Assembly: GCF_006874645.1 (NCBI RefSeq)
Contig: NZ_CP030082.1
Span: 3,410,001-3,474,000 of the forward strand
From: Bdellovibrio sp. ZAP7
Lineage (GTDB): Bacteria > Bdellovibrionota > Bdellovibrionia > Bdellovibrionales > Bdellovibrionaceae
Direction: 5' to 3'
DNA length: 64,000 nt
This document shows positions 9,401 to 17,112 of the stretch, one piece after another. The notes under the pieces were generated by a model. The model was not told the origin of the DNA, made no database searches, and worked only from the letters and a program-made list of their open reading frames with translations. Each line of letters opens with the position of its first letter. Positions within the stretch are counted from its first letter, which is position 1. The position numbers were made by a program, and so were the translations under genes.

Positions 9401-11522
9401 AACCGGTAAAATTCGTAGCCGAACCTGCAGTGGTTGCAGAAGAAGCAACCACACCCGTCAATTGCGAACCATCCACTGCTGGAAGTTTATTGCCAGTGTC
9501 CATCGCCACGATTTTACCCGTTGTGACACCAGTATCGACAACCAAAGAACCAGCACTTGTTGTTAAGCCCGTACCATATGCCAGACCAATACTTGAACCC
9601 GTCACATTAATCGGAGCCGTCGTACCTAAAGTTGCGTAAGTACCCGCACCCGTCCTTTGCACGATACCTGTACCAGTGACAGTTGTAAGATCCGTTGCAG
9701 TTGGAGCTGCCCATTTAATGCCATTTGCAGCTGCTGAATCCACCATCAACACATGACCATCAGTAGAGCCCACTGCCAACGCCACGTTGTTAGTGCCGTC
9801 ATGAGTGATGATACTGCCTTTCGCCGCCAACGGTGAAAGAGCATCAAAGCCCGCTTGTTTCGTCGACTGACCGGTACCACCTTTATTAATCGGCAAAATA
9901 CCGGATAAAGAAGCTGCCACGATATTTGTTAGGGCAGAACCATCCACCGCTGGCAATTTCGCAGTGCCGTCCAACTGCACGATTTGATTAGCTGCGGTAC
10001 CCGCATTCACTTTCGCAACACCAGCCGCAACCGTCATACCCGAAACAGCCGCGCTTGTATCAAACTGCACAATGCCTTTTGCTGAATATGATGAATCAGA
10101 TGGAGTACCACCTGTCGCATCGTCAGCCATTGTCCACTTAGTACCATCGTACTTAAGAATTTTTCCAGACGCGATGCCTGTTGTATCAACGGTAGCACCT
10201 TTGATTTTATCAACTGACGTCGCACCCTGCGTACCGCTAACGTCACCAACCAACGAGCCAGAGAAGTTTGTCGCCGAACCCGCTGTTGTAGCAGACGAAG
10301 CGACAACTCCTGTCAATTGCGAACCATCCACTGCTGGAAGTTTCGCCGAACCATCTAATTTAACGATTTGATTCGCAGCTGTACCTGTATTTACTGTCGC
10401 GACACCCGCCACGACTGTCATTCCCGAAGTCGCCGCATTCGTATTAAATTGCACAATACCTTTTGCGGAATATGAAGAGTCCACAACTGTAGATCCCGTG
10501 TCATCGTCAGCAAACACCAAAGTACCGGAAGAGTATTTCAAAACTTTTCCGTTCGCGGCACCGGTAGTAACAACAGACATGCCTTTAACTTTATCTACGG
10601 AAGTTGCAGATTGAGTTCCGGAAACATCACCAGTTAAAGAACCCGTGAAGTTTGTAGCCGAGCCCGCCGTGGTAGCAGATGTTGCTGTTGTCGCCGAAGA
10701 AGCAACGATACCCGTCAATTGCGAACCATCAATCGCTGGAAGTTTTCCGGTGCCATCCAACTTGACGATTTGATTCGCACCCGTACCGGTATTTACTTGC
10801 GCCACACCGTTGGTCACGACGATACCTGATGTTGCTGCATTCGTCAGGAACTGAACCAAGCCTTTAATAGTATATGAAGCATCCAACGAAGAGCCACCAC
10901 CTGCTGGCGTATCACAAGCAAAGGCCGCACCATTGTAAGTCAGGAACTGACCTGTCGAGCATGTGGATAGATCTGTTTTTCGAACGTAATCCGTGGCGAC
11001 TAAGCCCCCCAGCTTCTCCGCTGAGACGGCGTTAGTTGCATAAGGTACAGAACGAATTTCAGAAGCTGGAACGATGTGATTCCAACCTGCAGTGCCGTTT
11101 GGATTGAATTGCACATCCAGGAATCTTTTATCAGAAGCAGACAACAAAAATGTTCCGCCCTCGGCACAAGAAACTGTGCCGGAGTTATTCATAAACTCAT
11201 AAACCTTGGACGATGAATTTGGAAAGTTAGCAGTTCCATTTCCGATAGCGACGTCAAATAATCCATCCGATGAAATAGGAATCAAATCCGCTTGCTCACG
11301 CCACAGCGTACAGTTCGGATTATTGCCGTGAGATTTATCAACCATGATCGAGAAACTAAACGATGCCATCGTGAAGCCAGGACCGCCGCCCGTAGCATTT
11401 GTAATACGGCCTTGATACGAAAAAGTCGTGGGAGCAGATTGAGCGACTCCAAACGTAAACAGAGACGTGAACAGAATCACGATTCGTATTTTACAGAATC
11501 TTGAGTTTGTGTAATCTCCCAT
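6471..11522 (-). CDS. giant repetitive surface fibre protein (MAT/tail-fibre-like)
   Basis: 1683 residues from the ATG at 11522, which has a GGAGG ribosome site; a longer frame to 11648 is rejected. A signal peptide (to about residue 30) precedes the TTFSYQGRIT module and an IRSVPYATNA segment, the same N-terminal layout as the gene at 60114. The shaft is built of glycine, serine, threonine and alanine-rich repeats: five copies of GDVSGTQ-ATSVDK-KG, and five copies of KGGTG followed by FDALSPL plus one variant. The C-terminal 130 residues are unique and contain two well-spaced cysteines. Such repeats are typical of phage tail fibres and of the mosaic adhesive trimer fibres of Bdellovibrio used in prey contact. 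No S74 chaperone domain is apparent at the C-terminus. It heads a three-gene operon. Confidence 0.85.
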   Translation of the reverse strand: MGDYTNSRFCKIRIVILFTSLFTFGVAQSAPTTFSYQGRITNATGGGPGFTMASFSFSIMVDKSHGNNPNCTLWREQADLIPISSDGLFDVAIGNGTANFPNSSSKVYEFMNNSGTVSCAEGGTFLLSASDKRFLDVQFNPNGTAGWNHIVPASEIRSVPYATNAVSAEKLGGLVATDYVRKTDLSTCSTGQFLTYNGAAFACDTPAGGGSSLDASYTIKGLVQFLTNAATSGIVVTNGVAQVNTGTGANQIVKLDGTGKLPAIDGSQLTGIVASSATTATSATTAGSATNFTGSLTGDVSGTQSATSVDKVKGMSVVTTGAANGKVLKYSSGTLVFADDDTGSTVVDSSYSAKGIVQFNTNAATSGMTVVAGVATVNTGTAANQIVKLDGSAKLPAVDGSQLTGVVASSATTAGSATNFSGSLVGDVSGTQGATSVDKIKGATVDTTGIASGKILKYDGTKWTMADDATGGTPSDSSYSAKGIVQFDTSAAVSGMTVAAGVAKVNAGTAANQIVQLDGTAKLPAVDGSALTNIVAASLSGILPINKGGTGQSTKQAGFDALSPLAAKGSIITHDGTNNVALAVGSTDGHVLMVDSAAANGIKWAAPTATDLTTVTGTGIVQRTGAGTYATLGTTAPINVTGSSIGLAYGTGLTTSAGSLVVDTGVTTGKIVAMDTGNKLPAVDGSQLTGVVASSATTAGSATNFTGSLVGDVSGTQGATSVDKIKGSPVVTTGIADGKILKYQSGNWVMADDATGGSPVDSSYSAKGIVQFDTSAAVSGITIASGVAKVNVGTAANQIVQMDGSAKLPAVDGSQLTNVVAASAATATNFSGSLVGDVSGTQGATSVDKIKGATVDTTGIASGKILKYDGTKWTMADDATGSTPGDASTSAKGIMQVGSGLSVTAGLVSVDAANLAVNPANFSAVVPISKGGTGQSSKTAGFDALSPLTTAGDLVTSDGTNNVRIARGTAGQILSSTAGGLAWINSPTTVTNFSGSLVGDVSGTQGATSVDKIKGATVDTTGIASGKILKYDGTKWTMADDATGSAPGDASTSAKGIMQVGTGLSVTAGLVSVDAANLAVNPANFSAVVPISKGGTGQSSKTAGFDALSPLTTKGDIIYFDGTNNVRLAPGTSGQLLSADTTDGVKWINAPSTGVTSMSGTLPIVVTGTTTPVVSVNAATTSTAGVVTVGSGIAVSSGTISADPANFPSAVPIAKGGTGATSKTAGFDALSPLAAKGSIVTHNGTNSVSLAVGGTDGHVLMVDAAAANGIKWAAPTATDLTTITGTGIVQRTGAGTYAALGTAAPLNVTGANLGLSYGTGLTLSANTLVVDAGTTANKIVQLDGSAKLPAVDGSQLTGVVASSISGTLAIAKGGTGQTTKTAAFDALSPLTTAGDLVTSDGTNNVRIARGTAGQILSSTAGGLQWINAPTGTVTGVTGNAPISITGTAAAPVVNVSAATTGALGVVQVGSGISVSSGVIAADPANFPSAVPVSKGGTGLTSITANRMIASNGSGDFTAYNCGIAQMITFDASGNIGCTNYASTGFLINGGNAGAVTVGSTDNTLTLMANNGSAMVVDSSQNIEIQKTITSKTTSNAGTSISFAAGNLQYTSASCGAFTLSGMKDGGTYMLAVKGATSGTCAFTHAGFTVHLPPDHGATTASTHTMYTFVVMGTDIYAAWVTGY
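8190..9010 (-). repeat. tandem 489-bp coding repeat in the fibre gene
   Basis: Blocks around 8190-8520 and 8680-9010 are near-identical with an offset of exactly 489 bases (163 codons); for example the shared word CGCATCGTCAGCCAT starts at 8398 and 8887. A third, more distant copy of the same word starts at 10116. The offset keeps frame, so the number of units can change without breaking the protein. Confidence 0.85.
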
Positions 11523-11899
11523 AAACGTCCTCCACGAACATACCAGAATCGACGATGACTCCGAACTCTTCGGTGAGATTGGTAATTTACTAGAGATTAC
11601 TCGCAGATAAGTGTTCACAAGTGGAGATGGGAACACCTTAGGAACCACTCAATATGACCTAGGTCTTGTAGCAGAATGAAACACAGGGACGGTTTCATTG
11701 TTAAATTTTAACTAATGCAAAGCGAACAAAGTACCTTATTCAACCAAAAAAAGTAGACGAATTCTGAATAAAAACATGAGGATTCACGTTTTGATAACTG
11801 TTCCCCATGGAGTCATCTCTAAATAATTTTTAGTGGATATTTACTCAATAATCTTAATTATTTAAACCCGAGGTGGATTTATTTTTGAGACGATTTATT
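11523..11899. other. intergenic region upstream of the fibre gene
   Basis: A 377-base stretch with no convincing gene. The first 15 bases hold the fibre ribosome site (GGAGG on the minus strand). The part beyond 11690 is AT-rich and should contain the fibre promoter and the 3' end of the next minus-strand transcript. I could not pick a promoter with confidence. Confidence 0.4.
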
Positions 11900-12334
11900 T
11901 CAAGAATTGCGGGCGCGGTATAGATCGGAACAAAGATTTGCTGTCTGCTGTTTCCACTGGCCGGTTCTGCTATCAGGATGGCAAAAAAGATTCATGCACG
12001 ACTCTAAAAGATATTCTCCATTGGGATCTATTTTTAATGCCGCAGGCTCGCAGGCCTTCATTGCATCCGCCAAAAGAGTTTTGGAATTTCCCATCGGATC
12101 AACAGAAGGCAACTTAGGTTTTTGTGCAGCTGTATCTTGTGGTGCCGGAGTGGAAGCTTCTTCAGCAGCATCTGCAGATGATTGAGTGGAAGCGATCTCT
12201 GTAGAACCACTGGAAACAAAGCCTGAACTTCCTCCAATTAAATTGTCAGTCCCAAGCTTTGCACAATTTTGATATCCCAGAAGTAAAACAGGTGTCCCAA
12301 TCAATAACGCCAACTTGCTGATAGAAAGCTTCAT
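11900..12334 (-). CDS. small exported Cys-containing protein, atypical lipoprotein candidate
   Basis: 144 residues from the ATG at 12334, which follows GGAGGGGG. The N-terminus is a short charged region, a hydrophobic core (LALLIGTPVLLLG) and then YQNC. The spacing is that of a lipoprotein signal, but the residue before the cysteine is asparagine rather than Gly, Ala or Ser. Similar F/YQNC ends recur in Bdellovibrio exported proteins as far as I remember. The middle is low-complexity Ser/Ala/Thr/Pro and the last 50 residues hold four cysteines that could form disulphides. No enzymatic motif is visible. Confidence 0.65.
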   Translation of the reverse strand: MKLSISKLALLIGTPVLLLGYQNCAKLGTDNLIGGSSGFVSSGSTEIASTQSSADAAEEASTPAPQDTAAQKPKLPSVDPMGNSKTLLADAMKACEPAALKIDPNGEYLLESCMNLFCHPDSRTGQWKQQTANLCSDLYRARNS

Positions 12335-12487
12335 TCCCCCTCCAAGCAATTTGGGTAAATGCAATTTTAAGGCTCAGGCGTTTTTTACCGCCGTTCAGGT
12401 ATAGATTGATTTGCAGCTGTTGATATTTTTAAATTCGCCCAGATCCTAGACATGCCGATCCCCTTGTTTCCTTGCGGTATGCAGAGT

Positions 12488-12511
12488 TAACGGGGCTTCT
12501 GCGCCCCGTTA
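12488..12511. terminator. hairpin downstream of the TIGR02147 gene
   Basis: TAACGGGGC and GCCCCGTTA form a nine-base GC-rich stem with a six-base loop. It follows the minus-strand stop at 12558, but no T-run follows on that strand, so termination strength is uncertain. Confidence 0.5.
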
Positions 12512-12557
12512 GCGCCTTTTAAAACGCAAATGAACGCATGCAGGCGAACACGTTTGA

Positions 12558-13349
12558 TTAAGTTGTGGACGAATCAATTTGAGATGCAATGACCGAAGGC
12601 GACTCAAAGTCGCGATCGTTCACATCAGTCAGCGGATAAAGATACATTGATAAATTATAAACTTCCGTTTTAGGGCCGTCTTCTAAAAGCAAACACATCT
12701 TGCGACGAAATTGCGTCAACATTTGTTTTGCTTCCTCGATCTTAGCGACATTGATCGGCATGGTGATGGTTCCGAAATGACGTTTCTCCATCGGCACCGT
12801 ACGCAAAGCTTCTTCAGACTTTCGTAAATTGGCTATGTGACCTTCCACGATGGCAGAACTTGGAATTTCCGAAGTCGTCGTTAACTGTGAAGGAATACGC
12901 AGCCAGCGGCCGTTCTTCATTTTGATCACGCCTTGCGCTTCCAACAGATTCAGACACTCTTCCGTTTTTTCCACCGACAGCGCCAGACGTTTTGCAATCC
13001 ACTCTGTGGAACTTTCAAAATCGTCAGTCTTCATCAAATTCAAAATCGCGTAAGGCTCCCAGCTGGTGATCAAACGCAATTCCTGATTTTCCAAAACTTT
13101 TTGGAAGTTCATACGTTTTGCACGAACCGTGACGAAACTTGAAAGAGTGACTTGCTCTTCCTGAGTTAAACTAAGACCGTAGGAAATTCTGTTGGAGTAG
13201 TGATCACTGAGTGGACGGCGTTCATGAAAGATTTCATTCAAACGGCCGGGAGAGATTCCCGCTTTTTGCGCCAGCGCACGCATCGAGAAACGCGGATTTT
13301 TTTTCTGCATCTCTTCCAGTTTAGCGCTCAAAAAACGGTTCAAAGTCAT
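12558..13349 (-). CDS. TIGR02147/DUF4423-family regulator, copy A
   Basis: 263 residues from the ATG at 13349, supported by AGGAGA seven bases upstream. The N-terminal 80 residues carry a helix-turn-helix of the Cro/C1 kind (FSMRALAQKAGISPGRLNEIFHERRPLS). The C-terminal two thirds hold a second winged-helix-like part (WIAKRLALSVEKTEECLNLLEAQGVI) and a conserved regulatory region ending in the YNLSMYLYPLTDV motif. This is the architecture of the TIGR02147 paralogous family, abundant in Bdellovibrio and Fibrobacter. It lies 35 bases after the paralog at 13385-14215 and both are probably co-transcribed. DNA targets are unknown. Confidence 0.8.
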   Translation of the reverse strand: MTLNRFLSAKLEEMQKKNPRFSMRALAQKAGISPGRLNEIFHERRPLSDHYSNRISYGLSLTQEEQVTLSSFVTVRAKRMNFQKVLENQELRLITSWEPYAILNLMKTDDFESSTEWIAKRLALSVEKTEECLNLLEAQGVIKMKNGRWLRIPSQLTTTSEIPSSAIVEGHIANLRKSEEALRTVPMEKRHFGTITMPINVAKIEEAKQMLTQFRRKMCLLLEDGPKTEVYNLSMYLYPLTDVNDRDFESPSVIASQIDSSTT

Positions 13350-13384
13350 GGGTGTCTCCTGGGGAGACACCATAACTTAGTGTT

Positions 13385-14215
13385 TTAAACTTTATCAAGC
13401 TCAACGCGTGGCGACTCCGCCAGATTCGCTCCAGCAGCGGTCTTAGAGAGATGCTCTGGCACTGACAGAGGGAACATTTGGATGTTGAGAGAGTAGACTT
13501 CACTTTGTGTACCCTGCTGCAACAAGCGAAGGATACGCCCACGGAAGCGCTCTATCATGCGCTCTGCCACGGGGATCTGCTGCGGATTTACGGTCAACGT
13601 GACACCTGTGTAACTCGAGTTCATCTCGAGCTCCATCGCCTGGCTAGCCTTTTCCAGATGCTTTTTATAATAGTTACGGCTTTCCTGATTTGCACATTCG
13701 TAAGAAGTGATCAAACGGCGGTGGACAATTTCAATGCCGCGCTCTTCATTACGAATCAATTCCATGCGCTCAAGATTTTCCAAGCCTTTTTCAACTTGCT
13801 CAGGCGTCAAAGCCAAACGTTCTGCAATCCAGTTTACGTCGTCATTGCCATTGGCAATTCTTAGCAAGTTCAAAATCGCATACTCTTCCCAGCCACCCAT
13901 CAGGTTACCGCTCTTCACACCCAACACGCGGTCGGAATTAAAGCGACGTGATGTTACAGAGATATAAGATCTCAATTGCTGACGTTCATCTTGATTAAGC
14001 CCCAAGCCAGTGGAGATCTTTTCAAAATAAAATTCGCTAAGGGGGCGTTTGCCACGAATCAGTTCGCTCAAACGACCTGGCGTGATGCCGATTTTGTAAG
14101 CAACCATACGCAGTGAAATACGACGATTGGATTTACGAAGCTCTTCGAATTTGTTCATCATGAATTCTGTAATAGTCTGGTTTTGCATGAACACAGTATT
14201 TAACCAAGAAGTCAT
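13385..14215 (-). CDS. TIGR02147/DUF4423-family regulator, copy B
   Basis: 276 residues as drawn; an ATG at 14188 would give 267 residues and matches the start of copy A better, but neither start has a clear ribosome site. It aligns with copy A over its whole length: HTH at about residues 35-60 (ISLRMVAYKIGITPGRLSELIRGKRPLS), a second winged-helix region (WIAERLALTPEQVEKGLENLERMELI), and the closing VYSLNIQMFPLSV motif. Copies A and B are an old tandem duplication rather than a recent one. It is divergent from the kinase gene at 14357, with which it shares a 141-base intergenic region, so it may influence that gene. Confidence 0.8.
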   Translation of the reverse strand: MTSWLNTVFMQNQTITEFMMNKFEELRKSNRRISLRMVAYKIGITPGRLSELIRGKRPLSEFYFEKISTGLGLNQDERQQLRSYISVTSRRFNSDRVLGVKSGNLMGGWEEYAILNLLRIANGNDDVNWIAERLALTPEQVEKGLENLERMELIRNEERGIEIVHRRLITSYECANQESRNYYKKHLEKASQAMELEMNSSYTGVTLTVNPQQIPVAERMIERFRGRILRLLQQGTQSEVYSLNIQMFPLSVPEHLSKTAAGANLAESPRVELDKV

Positions 14216-14356
14216 TTTAAGCTATAAATCTCGCGGGGTTACGGTCAGTAACTGTTCCCTCAATGAGGACACGGGAACGGCTATTCCAATTATGGAACAC
14301 TTTCTAAAACCACCGAAGTTATGAGAATGACATAAAAAACCGAAAAGTTCTCAGAC
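14216..14356. promoter_or_regulatory. divergent promoter region with short palindromes
   Basis: This 141-base gap must hold promoters for regulator copy B (minus) and the kinase (plus). It contains short inverted repeats, GTTAC/GTAAC near 14238 and TTCC-aattat-GGAA near 14284-14297, which are plausible operator half-sites. No clear -35/-10 pair stands out. Confidence 0.35.
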
Positions 14357-15847
14357 ATGAAGACACCCAAAAGAATCGGACAATTTCAGATAATCAAGCG
14401 CATCGCCGAAGGTGGGATGGCGGAAGTTTATTTGGGAAAATCCGATTCAAGATTCGGTGTCAGCAAGCTTGTCGCGATCAAAACAACTCTGCCGGATGAG
14501 CAAAATTCTGAAATTTTCAAAGACATGTTTTTTAAAGAAATTCGCGTCAGTGCAAATTTGAATCATCAAAACATCGTGAAGATATATGATTTCGGAGAGC
14601 ACAACCATCGCGCCTTCATGGTGATGGAATACATTCACGGCGTGACCTTGCGAGACCTGATGTCATATCACCGCGACAAAGAGGATCCTCTCCCGACGCC
14701 ATTCATTCTGTATATTGTACATCAGGTGGCATTGGCCTTGGCCTATGCTTATCAGTCAGTGGATCCCCAAACAGGTCAGTCACTTAAACTGATTCACCGG
14801 GATATCAGCCCTCACAATATTCTGATCTCCTTCGAGGGTGAAGTAAAAATCATCGATTTCGGGATTGCCAAAGCCACCATGGATGTCGAGCAGACTCAAC
14901 ATGGGCAGGTCAAAGGCAAAGTCGCCTATATGAGTCCCGAGCAAATCAATCGCGAAACTTTGGACCATCGCACAGACATTTTTTCATTGGGAATTGTGTT
15001 CTGGGAGCTACTCGCCAATACCCGTTTCTTTGCCGGAAACACAGTCGGTGAAGTCAAAGAATCCATTCGCCTTTATGATGTTGCAAATCTTCCAACCGCG
15101 GTGATCAAAGACCGCTCCGAAGAACTCTTAAATGTTTTGCCACGCATGCTTCACCACATTGCTCAGTTCCGCGCCGAAGATGCGAATGAACTTGCAAGAC
15201 ATATTGGAACATTGCTTTCGACCAAGCATCCGGATTTTTCGGCACTCTCGTTGGCGGACTATCTAAAAGAAGTTTTCGCCATGACCTATAAAGATACCAT
15301 GGAACAGATCCGTCAGTTCGTTGTCGAAGACGATAAAACCATGACGATCAGTACAACGGCGACCGCTGAAGAAGTGATGTCGATGCTAACCAATAAATCA
15401 ATCACCGCACCGATCCTGAAAAACATCAAAGTCCCAGCACCACCCGTTTACGTTCCACCCGAAATGATCCCGCCACGCCCTAAGTGGACGAATCCCTCAC
15501 CAAACATTTTAAATATTCCCAACAGGCCCCTCGGCCAAAACGGAAAATTCAGCAACCTACTAAAAGGCGCCGTAGCCATAGCGTTGCTATTAACAGTGGG
15601 CTTACTACTTGGAAAAGAAAACTTAGAAACAAAAAAGCCAGCTCCACAGGTTTACTCGTCAGTCCCAACACTGACCCCTATCCAACCCAGAAGAGCAGCC
15701 CCACAACCCGTGCTTCCAGCACCTCCGAGCCCCTTCAAAAAGCCACCAACATACACTCACAAAAAAGTGCTGAAAAAAAACCGCCTCCCCGCTTCCCCAA
15801 AACCCGCGAAGCGCGTAAGCCCCTACCAAAAAAACGTAAAAAACTAA
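14357..15847 (+). CDS. Hanks-type Ser/Thr protein kinase with one membrane segment
   Basis: 496 residues. Residues about 8-275 form a complete kinase domain: glycine loop GGMAEVYLG, ATP lysine K42, C-helix glutamate E61, catalytic HRDISPHN at 147-154, DFG at 167-169 and the YMSPEQ segment near 191. One hydrophobic segment at about 398-417 (AVAIALLLTVGLLLG) anchors it in the inner membrane. The last 80 residues, beyond the membrane, are Pro/Lys-rich without a recognisable sensor domain. It is the only Ser/Thr kinase in the window and is convergent with dgcB, whose FHA domain needs a phosphothreonine ligand, which suggests a functional pair. The start has a weak ribosome site. Confidence 0.9.
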   Translation: MKTPKRIGQFQIIKRIAEGGMAEVYLGKSDSRFGVSKLVAIKTTLPDEQNSEIFKDMFFKEIRVSANLNHQNIVKIYDFGEHNHRAFMVMEYIHGVTLRDLMSYHRDKEDPLPTPFILYIVHQVALALAYAYQSVDPQTGQSLKLIHRDISPHNILISFEGEVKIIDFGIAKATMDVEQTQHGQVKGKVAYMSPEQINRETLDHRTDIFSLGIVFWELLANTRFFAGNTVGEVKESIRLYDVANLPTAVIKDRSEELLNVLPRMLHHIAQFRAEDANELARHIGTLLSTKHPDFSALSLADYLKEVFAMTYKDTMEQIRQFVVEDDKTMTISTTATAEEVMSMLTNKSITAPILKNIKVPAPPVYVPPEMIPPRPKWTNPSPNILNIPNRPLGQNGKFSNLLKGAVAIALLLTVGLLLGKENLETKKPAPQVYSSVPTLTPIQPRRAAPQPVLPAPPSPFKKPPTYTHKKVLKKNRLPASPKPAKRVSPYQKNVKN

Positions 15848-16182
15848 TCTCGTTTTCTCTCTCTTATAAAAAGAACGACCACTAAAAAATTCAATCTCTT
15901 CAAAGCTAAAAGCCGAAAAGAAATCCAAATTCTGAACAGTCCTTTTTTAATTGAATCCCGTTAGCACGACGGGAGCGCCTGCCTTAGGCACAGCGGCCTA
16001 CGCCTGTCGTGCAGCGACCTCCGTCGGCGCTGGATGCGCGAACCGCCGAAGGCGGCGACGGTGAGCCAGGATGGCGTGTCGCGAAACGACGGGCGAAGGA
16101 CGATGGGTCTAAGGCAGGCGATCCCGGCGCGCGCAACCATGAGCCCAAATAAAAAACCCGGCTGTTAACCGGGTTTGTGTTT
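15848..16182. other. GC-rich structured intergenic region
   Basis: No gene is seen in this 335-base gap between convergent genes. From about 15960 to 16140 the sequence is much richer in G and C than its surroundings. It contains a long-range 12-bp inverted repeat, CGCCTGCCTTAG (15976-15987) with CTAAGGCAGGCG (16109-16120), and shorter internal stems such as CGCC-gaa-GGCG. The dgcB terminator lies at its right end. Confidence 0.6.
16150..16178 (-). terminator. intrinsic terminator of dgcB
   Basis: On the minus strand AAACCCGG, a seven-base loop and CCGGGTTT are followed by a T-rich run. It lies seven bases after the dgcB stop codon at 16183. Confidence 0.85.
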
Positions 16183-17112
16183 TTAAGGAGCGACAGTGAC
16201 TTTGTTTCGTCCGCCCTGTTTTGATTGGTAGAGCGCTTTGTCCGCCCGTTCGTAAAGCTGTGTCCATTCCGTCTCTGCCGCATATTTCGTAGCGACTCCG
16301 ACAGAAATTGTGACCGGAATTTTTTTACCTTCGAAAACGAATTCGCTGGTTTCAATAGTATGACGAATACGTTCACCAACTTCCGCCGCCACTTTTGGAT
16401 TTGATCCAGAAAGAAGCAAAACGAATTCCTCACCACCATAACGGGCAAAAAAGTCATTCGCACGGATCAATTTCATGATCACGATACGGCAAAGTTCTTT
16501 TAGGACATAGTCGCCACCCGGGTGACCATAACCGTCGTTGATTTTTTTAAAGTGGTCGATGTCGAACGTCACCAAACTTAAAGGCTCATTCAGTACTTCT
16601 GAACGCTTCATCGCCTCGGGACCTTTTTCGATCAAAGCACCTTTAGAGTGGGCACCCGTCAAAGCATCTTTTTGTGCGCGCTCATACAACGCAGAAGTAC
16701 TCATGGCTTCAAGACTGCCTTTTTCCAGGAACTTGAAAATAACGTTTCCGGTTTTGATTTGGTCATTGTTCTTAAGCAAGCAAGAAGCCAATGGCGGAAT
16801 CGTCTGACCATTCACCACAGTCTTATTTGTCGAACCCAAGTCGATCACGGAAACTTCACTGCCATTCACTGCAAATTTCGCATGCGAACGACTTAAACTT
16901 TTATCATCGATATAGACTTGGCTTTCCACAGAGCGGCCGATCGTAATGTCATTCGCAGTGATGGGATATTGCTTACCCACGTATCCTGGAGGCCCAATCA
17001 AAACCAAAACTGCAGGAGGAACATCATCTGCCTCGCGCAATTTACCTTTAAAAGTATCACTCGCAACTATACTGGTTTTTTCTAAATTATCAGAATCGTC
17101 ATTGTTAGCCAT
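16183..17112 (-). CDS. dgcB: FHA-GGDEF diguanylate cyclase DgcB
   Basis: 309 residues from the ATG at 17112. The order is a short N-terminal tail with T13 in EKTSIV, an FHA domain at about 35-130 (GRS at 59-61, SRSH at 74-77, STN near 94) and a GGDEF domain at about 145-309. The active site is GGEEF (226-230), and RAND (217-220) lies five residues before it as a proper inhibitory c-di-GMP site. The metal-binding aspartate is in FDIDHFKK. Architecture, length and sequence match my memory of B. bacteriovorus DgcB, required for prey invasion and reported to bind its own phosphorylated N-terminal tail through its FHA domain. The promoter puts the mRNA start at or next to the ATG. Confidence 0.88.
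   Translation of the reverse strand: MANNDDSDNLEKTSIVASDTFKGKLREADDVPPAVLVLIGPPGYVGKQYPITANDITIGRSVESQVYIDDKSLSRSHAKFAVNGSEVSVIDLGSTNKTVVNGQTIPPLASCLLKNNDQIKTGNVIFKFLEKGSLEAMSTSALYERAQKDALTGAHSKGALIEKGPEAMKRSEVLNEPLSLVTFDIDHFKKINDGYGHPGGDYVLKELCRIVIMKLIRANDFFARYGGEEFVLLLSGSNPKVAAEVGERIRHTIETSEFVFEGKKIPVTISVGVATKYAAETEWTQLYERADKALYQSKQGGRNKVTVAP

Noticed and set aside
7000-10800. CRISPR array in the repetitive DNA
   Set aside because: Repeats are long, variable, in frame and coding; no short identical repeats with unique spacers and no cas genes.
6471-11522. Prophage or phage tail locus
   Set aside because: Fibre repeats look phage-like, but the protein has a signal peptide and there are no capsid, portal, terminase, baseplate or integrase genes nearby.
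15484-15885. 133-codon frame overlapping the kinase tail
   Set aside because: Low-complexity Lys/Pro composition comes from reading the kinase tail in another frame; no ribosome site.
16000-16140. tRNA gene in the GC-rich island
   Set aside because: No cloverleaf with TΨC-like GTTCGAAT or a CCA-facing acceptor stem could be drawn.
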